This document shows, in pieces, positions 24,054 to 33,905 of a stretch of DNA of 64,000 nt. The number at the start of each line of letters is the position of its first letter. The first letter of the stretch is position 1. The stretch spans positions 82,534 through 146,533 of the forward strand of contig CAKRJY010000004.1 of assembly GCA_934352055.1 (NCBI GenBank), written 5' to 3'. The DNA comes from an uncultured Lachnospiraceae bacterium (GTDB lineage: Bacteria > Bacillota > Clostridia > Lachnospirales > Lachnospiraceae). A program made the translations under genes and the position numbers. The notes under the pieces are model-generated. The model was not told the origin of the DNA. It was given only the letters and a program-made list of their open reading frames with translations, and ran no database searches.

Positions 24054-25448
24054 TTAATATACCTTAATCTCAAAGGATTTTGCAACACAATTTCTTGCTT
24101 CTTTCAAATCAGCAAATGTTCCTTCTTCCAGCATCTGAGATAAAATATTTCCGATAGCCGTTGCTTCACCAGGACCAGCATGAACGCCGATGCCAGTGTA
24201 TTTTGCTGTCAACTCATTTAAATATGCTGCGTTAGAACCGCCACCGATAATATTGATCTTATCGTATTTCACGCCTGTAATCTTCTGGATTTCTTCTAAT
24301 TTTTCAGCATAGCATTTTGCCAAAGAATTATAAATTACACTCGCTAATGCAGGTAATGTCTCAGGAACTTCCTGGTTTGTCTTTCTACAGTAATCTTTTA
24401 CTGCTTCCACCATATCATCAGGGGAAAGGAAGCTTGCATCCTGGCAGTCAACCACTGTCTTTATCGTCTCATGCGATGCCTGTTCACACAAATCGCCATA
24501 AGACATATCCGGCGCCAGCTGATTACGCACAGACTGAATCATCCAAAGTCCCATAATATTTGCAAGATATGTAATCTTTCCACCATATCCGCCCTCGTTG
24601 GTAAAGTTTGCTTCTTTACTCTTTGGAGAGCAATTAGCTTCTGCCATTTCCACGCCCATCAAAGACCATGTTCCAGAACTGATGTAGCATGTATCCTCAG
24701 CATTTGTAGGAATCGCCATTACTGCAGATGCCGTATCATGTGTAGGAGGCAGTACCACCTGACAATCATATCCTACTAATTCTTTGACCTCATCCGTCAA
24801 ATTGCCAATTGCCGTTCCCGGCATTTCAATTTTCTGGAAGATTCTTCTAGGAAATCCCAACTGTTCAATCAACTCATAATCCCAGTCTTTGGTTGTTGGA
24901 TTTACCAGCTGCGCTGTTGTTGCTTCTGAATATTCCTGCACTTTTTTGCCACTCAGTTTAAAATGGAAATAATCTGGAATCATTAACATAGCATCTGCTT
25001 TTTCCAAATGCTCCGGATGAAGCTTTTTCACAGCCATCAACTGATAAATTGTGTTGTAAATAGCCTTCTGAATACCCGTTCTTGCATACAAATCATCTTC
25101 TGAAATGATTTTATATACTTCTTCATCCATTCCTTCTGTTCTGTGGTCACGATATCCAACAGTTGGACCTACAATATTGTCATCTTTATCTAACAAAACA
25201 TAGTCCACACCCCATGTATCGATACCAACACTCACTGGAACCTTGCCAATTTCTTTACATTTTTTCATTCCGGCAATAATTTCATTGAATAATCTGTCGA
25301 CATCCCAGCAGAGAGTTCCATCCACATGATCCATTCCGTTCCAGAAACGGTAAACCTCTTCCAATACAATCTTGCCATCTTCAAGGCTGCCTAACATGTG
25401 TCTTCCGCTGGAAGCGCCTATATCAATCGCCAAAAAATATTTGCTCAT
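24054..25448 (-). CDS. Rhamnulokinase-family sugar kinase, probable L-fuculokinase
   Basis: A 464-residue FGGY kinase that phosphorylates a ketose at C1 before aldolase cleavage. The ATP-site motif AIDIGASSGRHMLG opens the protein, with GIDTWGVDYVLLD near residue 76, the RhaB-type NTIYQLMAVKK near 133, HDTASAVMAIP near 238 and NIIGGGSNAAYLNELTA near 398. By sequence it looks like RhaB, but the neighbours encode fucose isomerase, fucose mutarotase and a class II aldolase. L-fuculose is therefore the more likely substrate, and rhamnulose use is possible. GGGGTGA precedes the ATG. Confidence 0.88.
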   Translation of the reverse strand: MSKYFLAIDIGASSGRHMLGSLEDGKIVLEEVYRFWNGMDHVDGTLCWDVDRLFNEIIAGMKKCKEIGKVPVSVGIDTWGVDYVLLDKDDNIVGPTVGYRDHRTEGMDEEVYKIISEDDLYARTGIQKAIYNTIYQLMAVKKLHPEHLEKADAMLMIPDYFHFKLSGKKVQEYSEATTAQLVNPTTKDWDYELIEQLGFPRRIFQKIEMPGTAIGNLTDEVKELVGYDCQVVLPPTHDTASAVMAIPTNAEDTCYISSGTWSLMGVEMAEANCSPKSKEANFTNEGGYGGKITYLANIMGLWMIQSVRNQLAPDMSYGDLCEQASHETIKTVVDCQDASFLSPDDMVEAVKDYCRKTNQEVPETLPALASVIYNSLAKCYAEKLEEIQKITGVKYDKINIIGGGSNAAYLNELTAKYTGIGVHAGPGEATAIGNILSQMLEEGTFADLKEARNCVAKSFEIKVY

Positions 25449-25462
25449 ATTTCACCCCGCAC

Positions 25463-25897
25463 TTAAAAAATTCCGAATATTTTTTCTCTAAATGATTTAT
25501 ACAGTGAATCATAATCTGTATAACCAATCTTACTGTCTTTGAAGCTGCTGCCCCATGTCTCACACAAAGTATCCGCAAGCAACTTTGCATGTTCATGGTC
25601 TCTTTTTAGAATGGTCGGGAACACATAATAAATCATAAATAAGTTAAGATCTGCTTGTACGTATCCTTTGATCTTTCCCTTAACTTCATAACGTTCCTTT
25701 ACAGCGTCTACAAACACCTGCGAAATCTCTTTTGCTGCTGTTTGTGGATCATTTTCACTCATATAAGTTTCCATTTCCAAAAAGTAAGCTTCGTAAGCCG
25801 TCATGAAGTTTTCCATGTTCTCTTCATATTGTTTCTTTTTTAATTTTTTAATCATTTTTTCCATATCATCAAACATGGTTTCCACTTGATTTAACAT
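25463..25897 (-). CDS. Unknown protein of the fucose operon
   Basis: 144 residues, mostly helical, with no family I recognise. The N-terminal third is charged (EKMIKKLKKKQYEENMENF), the middle has FVDAVKERYEVKGKIKGYVQADLNLFMIYYVFPTIL, and the C-terminus has WGSSFKDSKIGYTDYDSLYKSFREKIFGIF (landmarks only). No signal peptide; one moderately hydrophobic helix around 90-105. It is 14 bp upstream of the kinase gene and 38 bp downstream of fucU, so it is co-transcribed. A pathway role is likely but undefined. Confidence 0.8.
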   Translation of the reverse strand: MLNQVETMFDDMEKMIKKLKKKQYEENMENFMTAYEAYFLEMETYMSENDPQTAAKEISQVFVDAVKERYEVKGKIKGYVQADLNLFMIYYVFPTILKRDHEHAKLLADTLCETWGSSFKDSKIGYTDYDSLYKSFREKIFGIF

Positions 25898-25935
25898 AAA
25901 ATCTGTCCCTCGCCTTCTGTCATTTTGGTTGCTTC

Positions 25936-26376
25936 TTAATCTACTACAACGCCCTTCTGTAACATTACATTTGCATACAATGCAGATTCGCCTGTTGCAA
26001 TGATTGCATATGCTGTCTTCGCCTGATCATAGAATGCAAAGCGCTCAATATTGCCAACTGCGTCAGCGCCTCTATCATCATACTTGGAAATAATTTCTTT
26101 ATATGTATCCCAAATTGGTGTTTCTACCGTATCTCCCGGCATAACTTCCATAAGATTTACCGGTTTCTCAACATAAGAATCCAGTGGGAACACCTGTAAA
26201 ATAGCATCCAGAATTTCAGGAACGCCATGTCCGTCACAACGAATAACGATAGCATCTTTTCCCATAGATTCTGCCGGGAAATTTCCATCTGAAATAACCA
26301 GTCGATCACTATGTCCCATCTCTGCCAACACTTTTAATAATTCCGGTGAAAGAATTTTAGGAATACCTTTTAACAT
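25936..26376 (-). CDS. fucU: L-fucose mutarotase (FucU/RbsD family)
   Basis: 146 residues interconverting fucose anomers before isomerisation. Family landmarks are MLKGIPKILSPELLKVLAEMGHSDRLVISDGNFPAES (catalytic His in MGHSD near residue 21), VIRCDGHGVPEIL near 49, and the C-terminal FYDQAKTAYAIIATGE. The FucU-type DGHG and FY-x-AK motifs favour fucose over ribose. GGAGGT lies 7 bp before the ATG at 26376; the earlier in-frame codon at 26397 lies inside the ribosome binding region. It is separated from the importer genes by a hairpin terminator at 26431-26461. Confidence 0.92.
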   Translation of the reverse strand: MLKGIPKILSPELLKVLAEMGHSDRLVISDGNFPAESMGKDAIVIRCDGHGVPEILDAILQVFPLDSYVEKPVNLMEVMPGDTVETPIWDTYKEIISKYDDRGADAVGNIERFAFYDQAKTAYAIIATGESALYANVMLQKGVVVD

Positions 26377-26430
26377 TTTATCTACCTCCATTTCCATCTG
26401 CGATGGTCTTATTATAATACAAATTGTTTT

Positions 26431-26461
26431 AAAAAAGGGATCGAATAGAAATCCGATCCCT
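26431..26461 (-). terminator. Terminator after the sugar-binding protein gene
   Basis: On the minus strand, AGGGATCG and CGATCCCT form an 8-bp stem over a 10-nt loop, followed by TTTTTT. It lies 41 bp after the importer's binding-protein gene and 55 bp before fucU. Partial read-through, or a separate weak promoter with TATAAT at about 26411-26416, must drive fucU and the genes after it. Confidence 0.75.
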
Positions 26462-26501
26462 AATTTTTACCTATTCACTTTAAGTTAATCAAAGATACAG
26501 A

Positions 26502-27617
26502 TTAATCGTAAAGGTTTGGAGCGATGTCGTCATCGTTCATGTTTTCCTTGGTGTACCAGTAACCATCCATTGGGATGTCCTTAACTTCCTTGCCATTGCA
26601 GATGTCTACTAATGTGTAGATTGTCTTATAACCCATCATCAATGGTGACTGTGTTACAGAACCGATTAACTGATCGTTTTCAATAGCCTTCTTCTGTGGT
26701 GTACCAGCATCAAATCCAGCTCCGATGATTCCCTTTGTAGGATCTGTAGATAACTTGTTCAAAGAATCGTTAGCTGTGATTACACCTTCAGCTGTTGTCT
26801 GGTTAGAACCAAAGATAGCAATTGTGTCTTTCTTAGACATAATCTTGTTAGCTTCTGTAGCTGCTAAGTCTACTGTTGTCTGAGCAGGAACACCTACTTC
26901 GATAATAACTTCTGCTGTAGCTTCGTCGCCCTTATCAGCACAGTTATTTACATAGAACTCATTACCAACTACTGCAACTTTCTTTCCATCAGCCTTGCAA
27001 AGCTCAACCATCTTGTCGATGAATCCAAGACCACGCTGCTGAATGTTAAGAGCTGTAGCATCCTGGTTAACTTCACCAATTCTTACTGGAGATGCTGCTG
27101 TAGCGTCTTTAACGATATCTTTGATTACTGGATACATATTTTCTGCTGCTAAAGCACCAGCTGCAACGTTGTCTGTTGCTACTGTAGCTGCTATAGCGCC
27201 TTCTGGAGCTTCATCAACACCTGTATCGAAGCATACTACAGGGATACCAGCTTCCATAGCTTTTGAAAGTGAGTCAAGAACTGACTTTGTATCACATGCT
27301 GCTAAACCAATTCCATCTGGCTGTTTCTGGATAGCATCATCAAGCATCTGTACCTGATCAGCGATATCAGATTCGTTTGCTGGTCCGTTAGAATTAGCCT
27401 TTACACCTAACTCTTCACAAGCCTGCTTGATACCTGTAACAGCAGCCTGCCAGTATGTAGACTGGAAGCTCTTTACGATGATCTCGAATTCATAATCGTT
27501 GTCTCCGCCACCTTTGTTTGCATCTGTCTTGGCATCATCGCCACCCTTAGCTCCACATCCTACCATAGAAAGTGTCATTGCCGCACCAAGAACAAGTGCT
27601 AAAATTCTCTTTTTCAT
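26502..27617 (-). CDS. Sugar ABC transporter substrate-binding lipoprotein (RbsB/periplasmic-binding family)
   Basis: 371 residues. A lipoprotein signal (LSMVGCGAKG, lipid-anchored Cys21) is followed by an acidic Gly-rich linker and a two-lobe sugar-binding fold: FEIIVKSFQSTYWQAAVTGIK, DAIQKQPDGIGLAACD, IPVVCFDTGVDEAP, GEVNQDATALNIQQRGLGFI and GAGFDAGTPQKKAI. It is the last gene of a four-gene importer operon running from 31.2 kb. Context makes L-fucose (or a related deoxyhexose) the likely ligand; sequence alone does not prove it. A strong hairpin follows the gene. Confidence 0.93.
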   Translation of the reverse strand: MKKRILALVLGAAMTLSMVGCGAKGGDDAKTDANKGGGDNDYEFEIIVKSFQSTYWQAAVTGIKQACEELGVKANSNGPANESDIADQVQMLDDAIQKQPDGIGLAACDTKSVLDSLSKAMEAGIPVVCFDTGVDEAPEGAIAATVATDNVAAGALAAENMYPVIKDIVKDATAASPVRIGEVNQDATALNIQQRGLGFIDKMVELCKADGKKVAVVGNEFYVNNCADKGDEATAEVIIEVGVPAQTTVDLAATEANKIMSKKDTIAIFGSNQTTAEGVITANDSLNKLSTDPTKGIIGAGFDAGTPQKKAIENDQLIGSVTQSPLMMGYKTIYTLVDICNGKEVKDIPMDGYWYTKENMNDDDIAPNLYD

Positions 27618-27706
27618 TTTTTGTTTCCTCCTTCTCCTTTGGGGTTAAAAAATAATGTATATATGAAGTCTCCCGACACCATATCTTAATAATGTTACGT
27701 TACGGT

Positions 27707-28678
27707 TTAGTTTTTCTTCTTTTTCACAACGTCAACCAATACGGCTGCAATCAAAACCAAACCTGTAAAAATCTGCTGCCAGTTCGCCTGTAATCCAATG
27801 AACGGCAAGCCAACCTTCATAAGTGTAATAACAAGTACACCGAGGAACGCTCCTGTGATGCTTCCTACACCACCTGTTGCAGATACACCACCGACGATTG
27901 CACCACCAATGGCATCCAACTCAAATCCTGCACCAGATCCCGGATAAATTGTTACATAGGTTCCTGAGTATGCAATTGCTGCAAGTCCTGCAAATAAACC
28001 AGAAATCACATAAGCAAATACATGATAGAATTTTACGTTTACACCAGCTAATTTTGTAGCTTCTTTGTTACTTCCGATTGCAATTGTGTAACGGCCAATC
28101 TTTGTATGGTTCAATACAAAATTCATAAGAAGAACAAGTATAACAACTACGATAATACCAACCGGTATATTCTGTCCGTCGACAGTAACACGGAATATCT
28201 TTCTAAACCATCCTTCTGTTTCCAATGAAGATGGCCATGAAACACCAAACCCACCACTAAGCAAAGAACCAAGTCCTCTTGTAATCATGCAAGTACAAAG
28301 TGTTGCAAGGAATGGTGGCAGATCCATGAATGCTACCAAAACACCATTTAACAAACCAATCAGAATACTAAGTATCAAGCAAGCAATCAAAGCAACGATT
28401 ACCGGCACATCCTTATGTACAACCAGATATCCTCCGAAAAGAGAATAACAAATCAATCCGGTACCAATAGAGAGGTCTACACCTCCAGTAATCAGTGGGA
28501 ATGTAACACCAATTGCCATAAGTGCGATATAGTAAGACATATCAAGTACACTTGTGAATGTTGTGTAAGTTCTAAATGTAGGACTAAGAATACTGAAGAG
28601 TGCAATCATCGCTATGATGATACCAACCACCACGGCTTCACGTCCATTAATTTTACCAAAGCTTTTTTTCTTTGACAT
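27707..28678 (-). CDS. Sugar ABC transporter permease (RbsC family), second
   Basis: A 323-residue membrane protein with about 9-10 hydrophobic segments. RbsC landmarks: FPLITGGVDLSIGTGL near residue 64, FMDLPPFLATLCTCMITRGL near 121, and GVSATGGVGSITGAFLGVL near 265. GGAGGAG precedes the ATG at 28678; the frame open to 28714 overlaps the ATPase gene. Together with the permease at 30220-31194 it would form a heterodimeric channel, unusual for RbsC-type systems, which are often homodimeric. Confidence 0.93.
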   Translation of the reverse strand: MSKKKSFGKINGREAVVVGIIIAMIALFSILSPTFRTYTTFTSVLDMSYYIALMAIGVTFPLITGGVDLSIGTGLICYSLFGGYLVVHKDVPVIVALIACLILSILIGLLNGVLVAFMDLPPFLATLCTCMITRGLGSLLSGGFGVSWPSSLETEGWFRKIFRVTVDGQNIPVGIIVVVILVLLMNFVLNHTKIGRYTIAIGSNKEATKLAGVNVKFYHVFAYVISGLFAGLAAIAYSGTYVTIYPGSGAGFELDAIGGAIVGGVSATGGVGSITGAFLGVLVITLMKVGLPFIGLQANWQQIFTGLVLIAAVLVDVVKKKKN

Positions 28679-28691
28679 CTTCTTTCTCCTC

Positions 28692-30188
28692 CTAATCAAT
28701 CTCTCTAGTTGCAAGATTCATAATCATTTCCTGAGATGCTTCCGAAATATCAACTTCACCAGTCTTCTTTCCTTCGCACATAACTATGATACGATCACTC
28801 ATACGTAAAATCTCTGTCATTTCAGATGAAATCATGATGATTGACTTGCCTTCTGCTGCCAATTTGTTCATCAACTTATAAATCTCATTCTTTGCACCTA
28901 CGTCAATACCTCTTGTAGGCTCATCAAAAATCAAGATATCACTATCACGGGTCAACCATTTTGCAATAACTACTTTCTGCTGGTTACCACCGGATAAGTT
29001 TACAACTAACTGATCTACACCAGGAGTTTTTGTTGCCAACGCATCCACATATTCCTGTGCCACTCTTGCTTCTTTCTTCTTATCAATGAAGATTCCCTTC
29101 ATGAAGTTCTGCATAGCAGCCATGGTTGTATTTTCAGCAACTGTTTTTTGAACTGCAATACCGAATCGTTTTCTATCTTCTGAAAGATAACCAATACCGC
29201 AATTAACAGCATCCTGTGGACTGTTGATTGTTACTTTCTCACCATTGATATAAATATCTCCGCTTTCTTTTGGATCTGCTCCAAACAAAGCTCTTGCTGT
29301 CTCTGTACGTCCAGCACCCATCAAACCTGAGAAACCAAGAATTTCGCCTTTGCGAAGCTCGAAGCTGACATCCTGTACCATCTTGCCTGCATTCAGGTGT
29401 TCTACCTTTAATACTACCGGCGCATCTTTAGGAACAGCGCTCTGTGTCTTTGGCTCCTCGTAGATAACACGACCTACCATCATGTTGATGATATCTTCTT
29501 TTGTACAATCCTTTGTAATCAAAGTACCTACATATGTACCATCTCTCATGACTGTAACACGGTCTGTAATAACCTTAATCTCATCCATACGATGTGAAAT
29601 ATATACCATCGCAATGTCTTTTTTCTTCAGATCTCTGATGATCTTGAACATTTCTTCGATTTCTGCCTCTGTCAAAGCTGCTGAAGGTTCATCAAAGATA
29701 ATAACTTTTGCATCAAAGGAAACCGCCTTTGCAATTTCACACATCTGCTGTTTACCAACAGTCAGGTTTGCCATCTTTTCTGTTGGATCAATGTCTACAT
29801 TCAATCGGTCGAACAATTTCTTTGCTTCTTCGTTCATCTTCTTATCGTCGATTGTAATGCCTTTTTTGAATTCTCTACCAATAAACAAGTTCTGCGCTAC
29901 TGTCAGATGACCAAGCATGTTCAGCTCCTGGTGTACGATAACAACACCTGCATCCTGTGCTTCTCTTGTATTCTTGAATTCAACTTCTTTTCCTTCATAT
30001 GTAATCGTACCAGAATCTTTTTTATAGATACCGGTCAACACTTTCATCAGTGTAGATTTACCAGCACCATTTTCACCCATCAATGCAAGAACTTCACCTT
30101 TTCTTACTTCAAGATCAACGTGATCCAATGCATGAACACCAGGGAAAGATTTATCGATACCCTTCATTGTTAAAATAATATCACCCAT
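28692..30188 (-). CDS. Sugar ABC transporter ATP-binding protein (RbsA/MglA family)
   Basis: A 498-residue protein with two fused nucleotide-binding domains. Domain 1 has Walker A GENGAGKSTLMKVL (about 37-50), signature LTVGKQQMCEI and Walker B VIIFDEPSAAL. Domain 2 has the degenerate P-loop GLMGAGRTETARAL (about 285), signature LSGGNQQKVVIAKWL and DILIFDEPTRGIDVGAK. The degenerate second Walker A is normal in this family. It energises the two flanking permeases. Confidence 0.95.
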   Translation of the reverse strand: MGDIILTMKGIDKSFPGVHALDHVDLEVRKGEVLALMGENGAGKSTLMKVLTGIYKKDSGTITYEGKEVEFKNTREAQDAGVVIVHQELNMLGHLTVAQNLFIGREFKKGITIDDKKMNEEAKKLFDRLNVDIDPTEKMANLTVGKQQMCEIAKAVSFDAKVIIFDEPSAALTEAEIEEMFKIIRDLKKKDIAMVYISHRMDEIKVITDRVTVMRDGTYVGTLITKDCTKEDIINMMVGRVIYEEPKTQSAVPKDAPVVLKVEHLNAGKMVQDVSFELRKGEILGFSGLMGAGRTETARALFGADPKESGDIYINGEKVTINSPQDAVNCGIGYLSEDRKRFGIAVQKTVAENTTMAAMQNFMKGIFIDKKKEARVAQEYVDALATKTPGVDQLVVNLSGGNQQKVVIAKWLTRDSDILIFDEPTRGIDVGAKNEIYKLMNKLAAEGKSIIMISSEMTEILRMSDRIIVMCEGKKTGEVDISEASQEMIMNLATREID

Positions 30189-30219
30189 TATTCTTACCTA
30201 TCCTTTCTTCACACTATCA

Positions 30220-31194
30220 TTAATTCTTTCTACGTCTTGCAGATACATCTGCATAAACAGCTACGATAACAATAATTCCAGTAATAATGAACTGATAGTC
30301 TTTTGAAAAGCCTAGTGCAAGGATACCCTGCTGTAACAGAGAGATGATAAGTACACCAATTACGGTACCACCGATTGATGCTAAACCACCAGCCATGGAT
30401 GTACCACCCATTACACATCCAGCAATTGCTTCGTTGTTGTACTGATCGCCGTAACCAGGCTGTACTGTTGTGTATGCTCCAACATAGAAGATAGCAGCGA
30501 TACCAACCAAAACGCCGCAAAGAACATATGCAAGCATTTCCCATTTCTTTACATCTACACCGGAAAGTCTTACAGCTTCGCGGTTACTTCCAAGGCAAAG
30601 GATATAACGTCCTGCTTTTGTCTTATTTAAGATAATGCCACAAATAAGTGCCACGCCAAGGAAGATAAACAATCCTGTAGGAATATCTCCCATTTTTACC
30701 AAATTACGATACCATCCATCAGCAGTTGTAGACTGTGGCCAGCTGACTGACTGTGTCTTTGTAAATACAGCCGCTATACCTTTGGCAATATTCATGCTCG
30801 CCATAGATACGATAAATGGTGGTACGTTCCAATATGCTACCAGGTATCCGTTGAAGATACCGAACAGAAGTCCAATCAGTATGCTCATCACCAATGCCGT
30901 TCCCATTGGTATGCCGTAGGATGTGAAGCTGTATCCTGACACCAACGCGCAGCAGAACATAACTGGTCCAATTGAGAAATCAATACCGCCTGTCGCAATA
31001 ACAAATGTTACTCCCAAAGAAAGGAATCCAAGGAAACAAGCATAGTTCATTGTGTTCATGAGACGGGATGTTCCAAAGAACTTTCCACCTGTCAGTAATC
31101 CGAATGCTAAGTACATCAATAGCATTACGAGAATTAAGATAATTCTGTTAAACCCAACTTTTTTTACAAATGCGTTTTGTTTAATTTTTTCCAC
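30220..31194 (-). CDS. Sugar ABC transporter permease (RbsC family), first
   Basis: 324 residues, about 9-10 hydrophobic segments. Landmarks: GVTFVIATGGIDFSIGPVMF near residue 62, AYWNVPPFIVSMASMNIAKGI near 122, and GCVMGGTSMAGGLASIGGTVIGV near 262. It ends in a basic tail (SARRRKN). It is the first gene of the importer operon, with GGAGGT near the ATG, and is paralogous to the permease at 27707-28678. Confidence 0.93.
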   Translation of the reverse strand: MEKIKQNAFVKKVGFNRIILILVMLLMYLAFGLLTGGKFFGTSRLMNTMNYACFLGFLSLGVTFVIATGGIDFSIGPVMFCCALVSGYSFTSYGIPMGTALVMSILIGLLFGIFNGYLVAYWNVPPFIVSMASMNIAKGIAAVFTKTQSVSWPQSTTADGWYRNLVKMGDIPTGLFIFLGVALICGIILNKTKAGRYILCLGSNREAVRLSGVDVKKWEMLAYVLCGVLVGIAAIFYVGAYTTVQPGYGDQYNNEAIAGCVMGGTSMAGGLASIGGTVIGVLIISLLQQGILALGFSKDYQFIITGIIVIVAVYADVSARRRKN

Positions 31195-31254
31195 TTACTT
31201 TTACCTCCATAGTTGATTACATTACAAAAGTCTTGCTTCTCAACTCGCTTTTAT

Positions 31255-31290
31255 TGTTAATATTATATAATTAACACTGTATCTCGTCAA
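31255..31290 (-). promoter_or_regulatory. Promoter of the sugar importer operon with overlapping palindromic operator
   Basis: On the minus strand, TTGACG (31285-31290) and TATAAT (31262-31267) are 17 bp apart, about 70 bp before the first permease. A perfect inverted repeat TGTTAAT-N8-ATTAACA (31255-31276) covers the -10, a good position for repression. The nearby AraC regulator or an unlinked repressor may bind it; which one is not shown. Confidence 0.8.
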
Positions 31291-31389
31291 GGAAATACCT
31301 GTCATTTTTCACACGTTTTTGACTAAAAAATGAATATTTTTTGATTTTTTTGCACAAAAGTTACATTTTGAATTTTTTCGCATATTTTC

Positions 31390-31418
31390 TTGTTTTCACA
31401 TCGCCCATATTGTACAAT
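31390..31418 (+). promoter_or_regulatory. Promoter of the small lipoprotein gene
   Basis: TTGTTT (31390-31395) and TACAAT (31413-31418) are separated by 17 bp, 45 bp upstream of the start at 31463. It diverges from the importer promoter about 100 bp away. Confidence 0.55.
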
Positions 31419-31462
31419 AACCAAGAATAAAAACTAAATAAATGTATTTACGGAGGTTATGT

Positions 31463-31981
31463 ATGAAACGATTACAAAAATCCATCGTTCTGCTTTTTGT
31501 CATCATGGCTAATCTTTTTGTTTTATGCAGCTGTGGACAAACTCAAAAAGTAGAATGTCCTTTCACGGAAATCACCTGGGAGAATTCTCTCGATGATGTA
31601 TTAGCATTGGAAGGAGATCCAGTGGAGTCCTACGATTCTATTTATTCCGGAACTACCTACAGCTTCAACAAAGAGTTTAACGGTATGCAAGGAACAATCA
31701 AGTACATGTTCGATGATCATGACAAATTAATGAGCATGGCCTGGGTATACATCCCACAATCAAAAGATGATTTGGAAAATGTTTACCAATCCCTCTACGA
31801 TGAAACCTGCCAGTTATATGGCGAAAGTGGTTTCGATTCCGATACAGGAACCGCAAAGGGTAATGTATGGTACTTAAAAGATGGAAACATCCTCATCGGC
31901 GTAATGTCAACAGGTGTTAACGAAGCCGTTCAGTACCAATTCTTCCATCCAGATGTTTCAAGCAAAAAGCCAAACAAGTAA
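31463..31981 (+). CDS. Small lipoprotein of unknown function
   Basis: 172 residues. A type II signal peptide (basic MKRLQK, hydrophobic core, then VLCSCGQ) predicts a lipid-anchored Cys at about residue 25. The mature part opens ECPFTEITWENSLDDVLALEGDP, a short pattern seen in small secreted proteins with SmpA/BLIP-like repeats, then ends FFHPDVSSKKPNK. No enzyme motif is seen. ACGGAGG lies before the ATG at 31463, preferred over 31442. It is monocistronic between the importer operon and fucI, with a strong hairpin behind it. Confidence 0.85.
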   Translation: MKRLQKSIVLLFVIMANLFVLCSCGQTQKVECPFTEITWENSLDDVLALEGDPVESYDSIYSGTTYSFNKEFNGMQGTIKYMFDDHDKLMSMAWVYIPQSKDDLENVYQSLYDETCQLYGESGFDSDTGTAKGNVWYLKDGNILIGVMSTGVNEAVQYQFFHPDVSSKKPNK

Positions 31982-31989
31982 AAGGGAAC

Positions 31990-32029
31990 AAAAAAGTCGG
32001 GAATCGGTTTTCAGATTCCCGACTTTTTT
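31990..32029. terminator. Bidirectional terminator between the lipoprotein gene and fucI
   Basis: AAAAAAGTCGGGAATC and GATTCCCGACTTTTTT form a perfect 16-bp stem over an 8-nt loop, with A- and T-runs at either side. It serves the plus-strand lipoprotein gene and the minus-strand fucI, whose stop lies 23 bp away. Confidence 0.95.
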
Positions 32030-32051
32030 CATTTAAAATGATTGCTTTTGA

Positions 32052-33851
32052 CTATTTGTACATTGGTCCATATGTTTCGCAAGCTCTGTAGTCAGCACCT
32101 TCTTTGTCCATTCCAAATGCATCCCATGCCTTTGGTCTGAAGATATCCTCGTCAGCAACGTTATGCATTGCTACAGGAATTCTCAAGATAGAACAAAGTG
32201 TAATTAAGTCAGCACCGATATGTCCGTAAGAAATTGCGCCGTGGTTTGCGCCCCAGTTATTCATTACTTCATATGCTGTCTTAAATGCAGATCCATCTTT
32301 ACCATCGCATCTTGGAGCGAACCATGTAGATGGCCATGTGTAGTCTGTTCTCTTCCAAAGAGTATCAGAAACATCTGCAGGAAGTCCTACTGTCCATCCT
32401 TCTGCAATCTGCATAACAGGTCCAAGTCCCTTAACAAGATTCAGACGAACCATTGTTGCAGGCATAGTAGCTGTTGTCTCAAATCTAGAAGAGAATCCGC
32501 CTCCACGGAAGTATCCGTTATCAGCTGCGCACCATGTGGTAGCTGCCATAATAGCATCCTGATCTTCTTTTGTAACTTCATACCAAGGTTTCATTGTCTG
32601 ATTTCCATCAGCATCTCTTGCCTCAGCATTTGCATCCAAGCAGCATGCTCCAGAGTTGATCAAATGAATTACACCATCTGCTTCTTTTGCAACACCTTCA
32701 ATATCATATCCGGTTACTCTCTTAATAGCATCTCCGCTCCAGTATGTACGAACATCTGCGAACATCTGTGCTCTGTTTGTTAACAGTTTCATGAACAACA
32801 TTCCCAAACCGTTGAGAACATCATTTTCAGTAGCAAGAACATATGGCTCTCTTGCTCCGTTCCAGTCGAATGAAGTATTCAGAACTGCTTCTGCAAAATC
32901 TCCGTTTGGATAGAAGTCTGTCCACTGTCTCTGTCCCTGGAAACCAGCAGCAAGGGCATTGTGTCCAACTGCTTCTTCTTCGCATCCTTCTGGAAGGTTC
33001 TTGTTACCATTCATAAGGTCTTTGATGATAACTGCCATCTTAACAGCAAATTCAAACTGCTCTTCCTTAACTTCATCACTCTTTCTTACGAAGTCAGGGT
33101 TCTTATCATAACCGATGATACATTTTTCCTTTGCCCATGCAAGAGCTTTCTGGAACTCTGCCTCATCGTAGATACCTTCTGTCATACGACGGATGATTTC
33201 TACCTCATCCACAGACTCTACTCTCATACCAAGGTATGATTCCATAAAGTCAGAATCGATAATAGATCCGCCAATACCCATACAGATAGAACCAATCTGT
33301 AAGTATGATTTTCCTCTCATAGTTGCTGCTGCAACTGCTGCACGACCAAATCTTAATAATTTTTCTTTGATGTCATCTCCGATTGTAGAATCATCAGCTT
33401 CTACTACATCGTGTCCATAAATACCAAATGCTGGAAGTCCTTTCTGTGCATGTGTTGCAAGAACACTAGCCAGGTAAACAGCACCAGGTCTCTCTGTAGC
33501 GTTAAGTCCCCAAACGCCCTTGATTGTTGTAGGATCCATGTCCATTGTTTCAGAACCGTAACACCAGCAAGGTGTTACTGTAAGAGTAATTGCAACTCCT
33601 TCTCTTCTGAATTTTTCTTCGCATGCTGCTGCTTCTGCAACACGTCCAATCGTTGTATCCGCAATGACAACTTTTACAGGCTCACCATTTGAATATTTGA
33701 TATTTTCTTCAAATAATTTAGCGGCTGCTTTAGCCATGCCCATTGTCTGATCTTCAAGACCCTGACGAACCTTGATTGGTCCTCTACGTCCATCAATTGT
33801 TGGTCTGATACCAATGACTGGATACTCGCCGATTAATCTGCTCTCTGCCAT
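32052..33851 (-). CDS. fucI: L-fucose isomerase
   Basis: A 599-residue cytosolic enzyme converting L-fucose to L-fuculose with Mn2+. It starts with [20 protein letters not shown], has [13 protein letters not shown] near residue 95 and the catalytic/metal region [16 protein letters not shown] stretch near 225, [22 protein letters not shown] near 352 and [25 protein letters not shown] near the C-terminus. The length matches FucI (about 590). It may also accept D-arabinose. It is monocistronic, divergent from the AraC regulator. Confidence 0.96.
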   Translation of the reverse strand: MAESRLIGEYPVIGIRPTIDGRRGPIKVRQGLEDQTMGMAKAAAKLFEENIKYSNGEPVKVVIADTTIGRVAEAAACEEKFRREGVAITLTVTPCWCYGSETMDMDPTTIKGVWGLNATERPGAVYLASVLATHAQKGLPAFGIYGHDVVEADDSTIGDDIKEKLLRFGRAAVAAATMRGKSYLQIGSICMGIGGSIIDSDFMESYLGMRVESVDEVEIIRRMTEGIYDEAEFQKALAWAKEKCIIGYDKNPDFVRKSDEVKEEQFEFAVKMAVIIKDLMNGNKNLPEGCEEEAVGHNALAAGFQGQRQWTDFYPNGDFAEAVLNTSFDWNGAREPYVLATENDVLNGLGMLFMKLLTNRAQMFADVRTYWSGDAIKRVTGYDIEGVAKEADGVIHLINSGACCLDANAEARDADGNQTMKPWYEVTKEDQDAIMAATTWCAADNGYFRGGGFSSRFETTATMPATMVRLNLVKGLGPVMQIAEGWTVGLPADVSDTLWKRTDYTWPSTWFAPRCDGKDGSAFKTAYEVMNNWGANHGAISYGHIGADLITLCSILRIPVAMHNVADEDIFRPKAWDAFGMDKEGADYRACETYGPMYK

Positions 33852-33905
33852 GTTTCAATTCCCCCTTGTCCTATTTTCGCCCGTAGGCACATTCGTATAT
33901 TAAGG

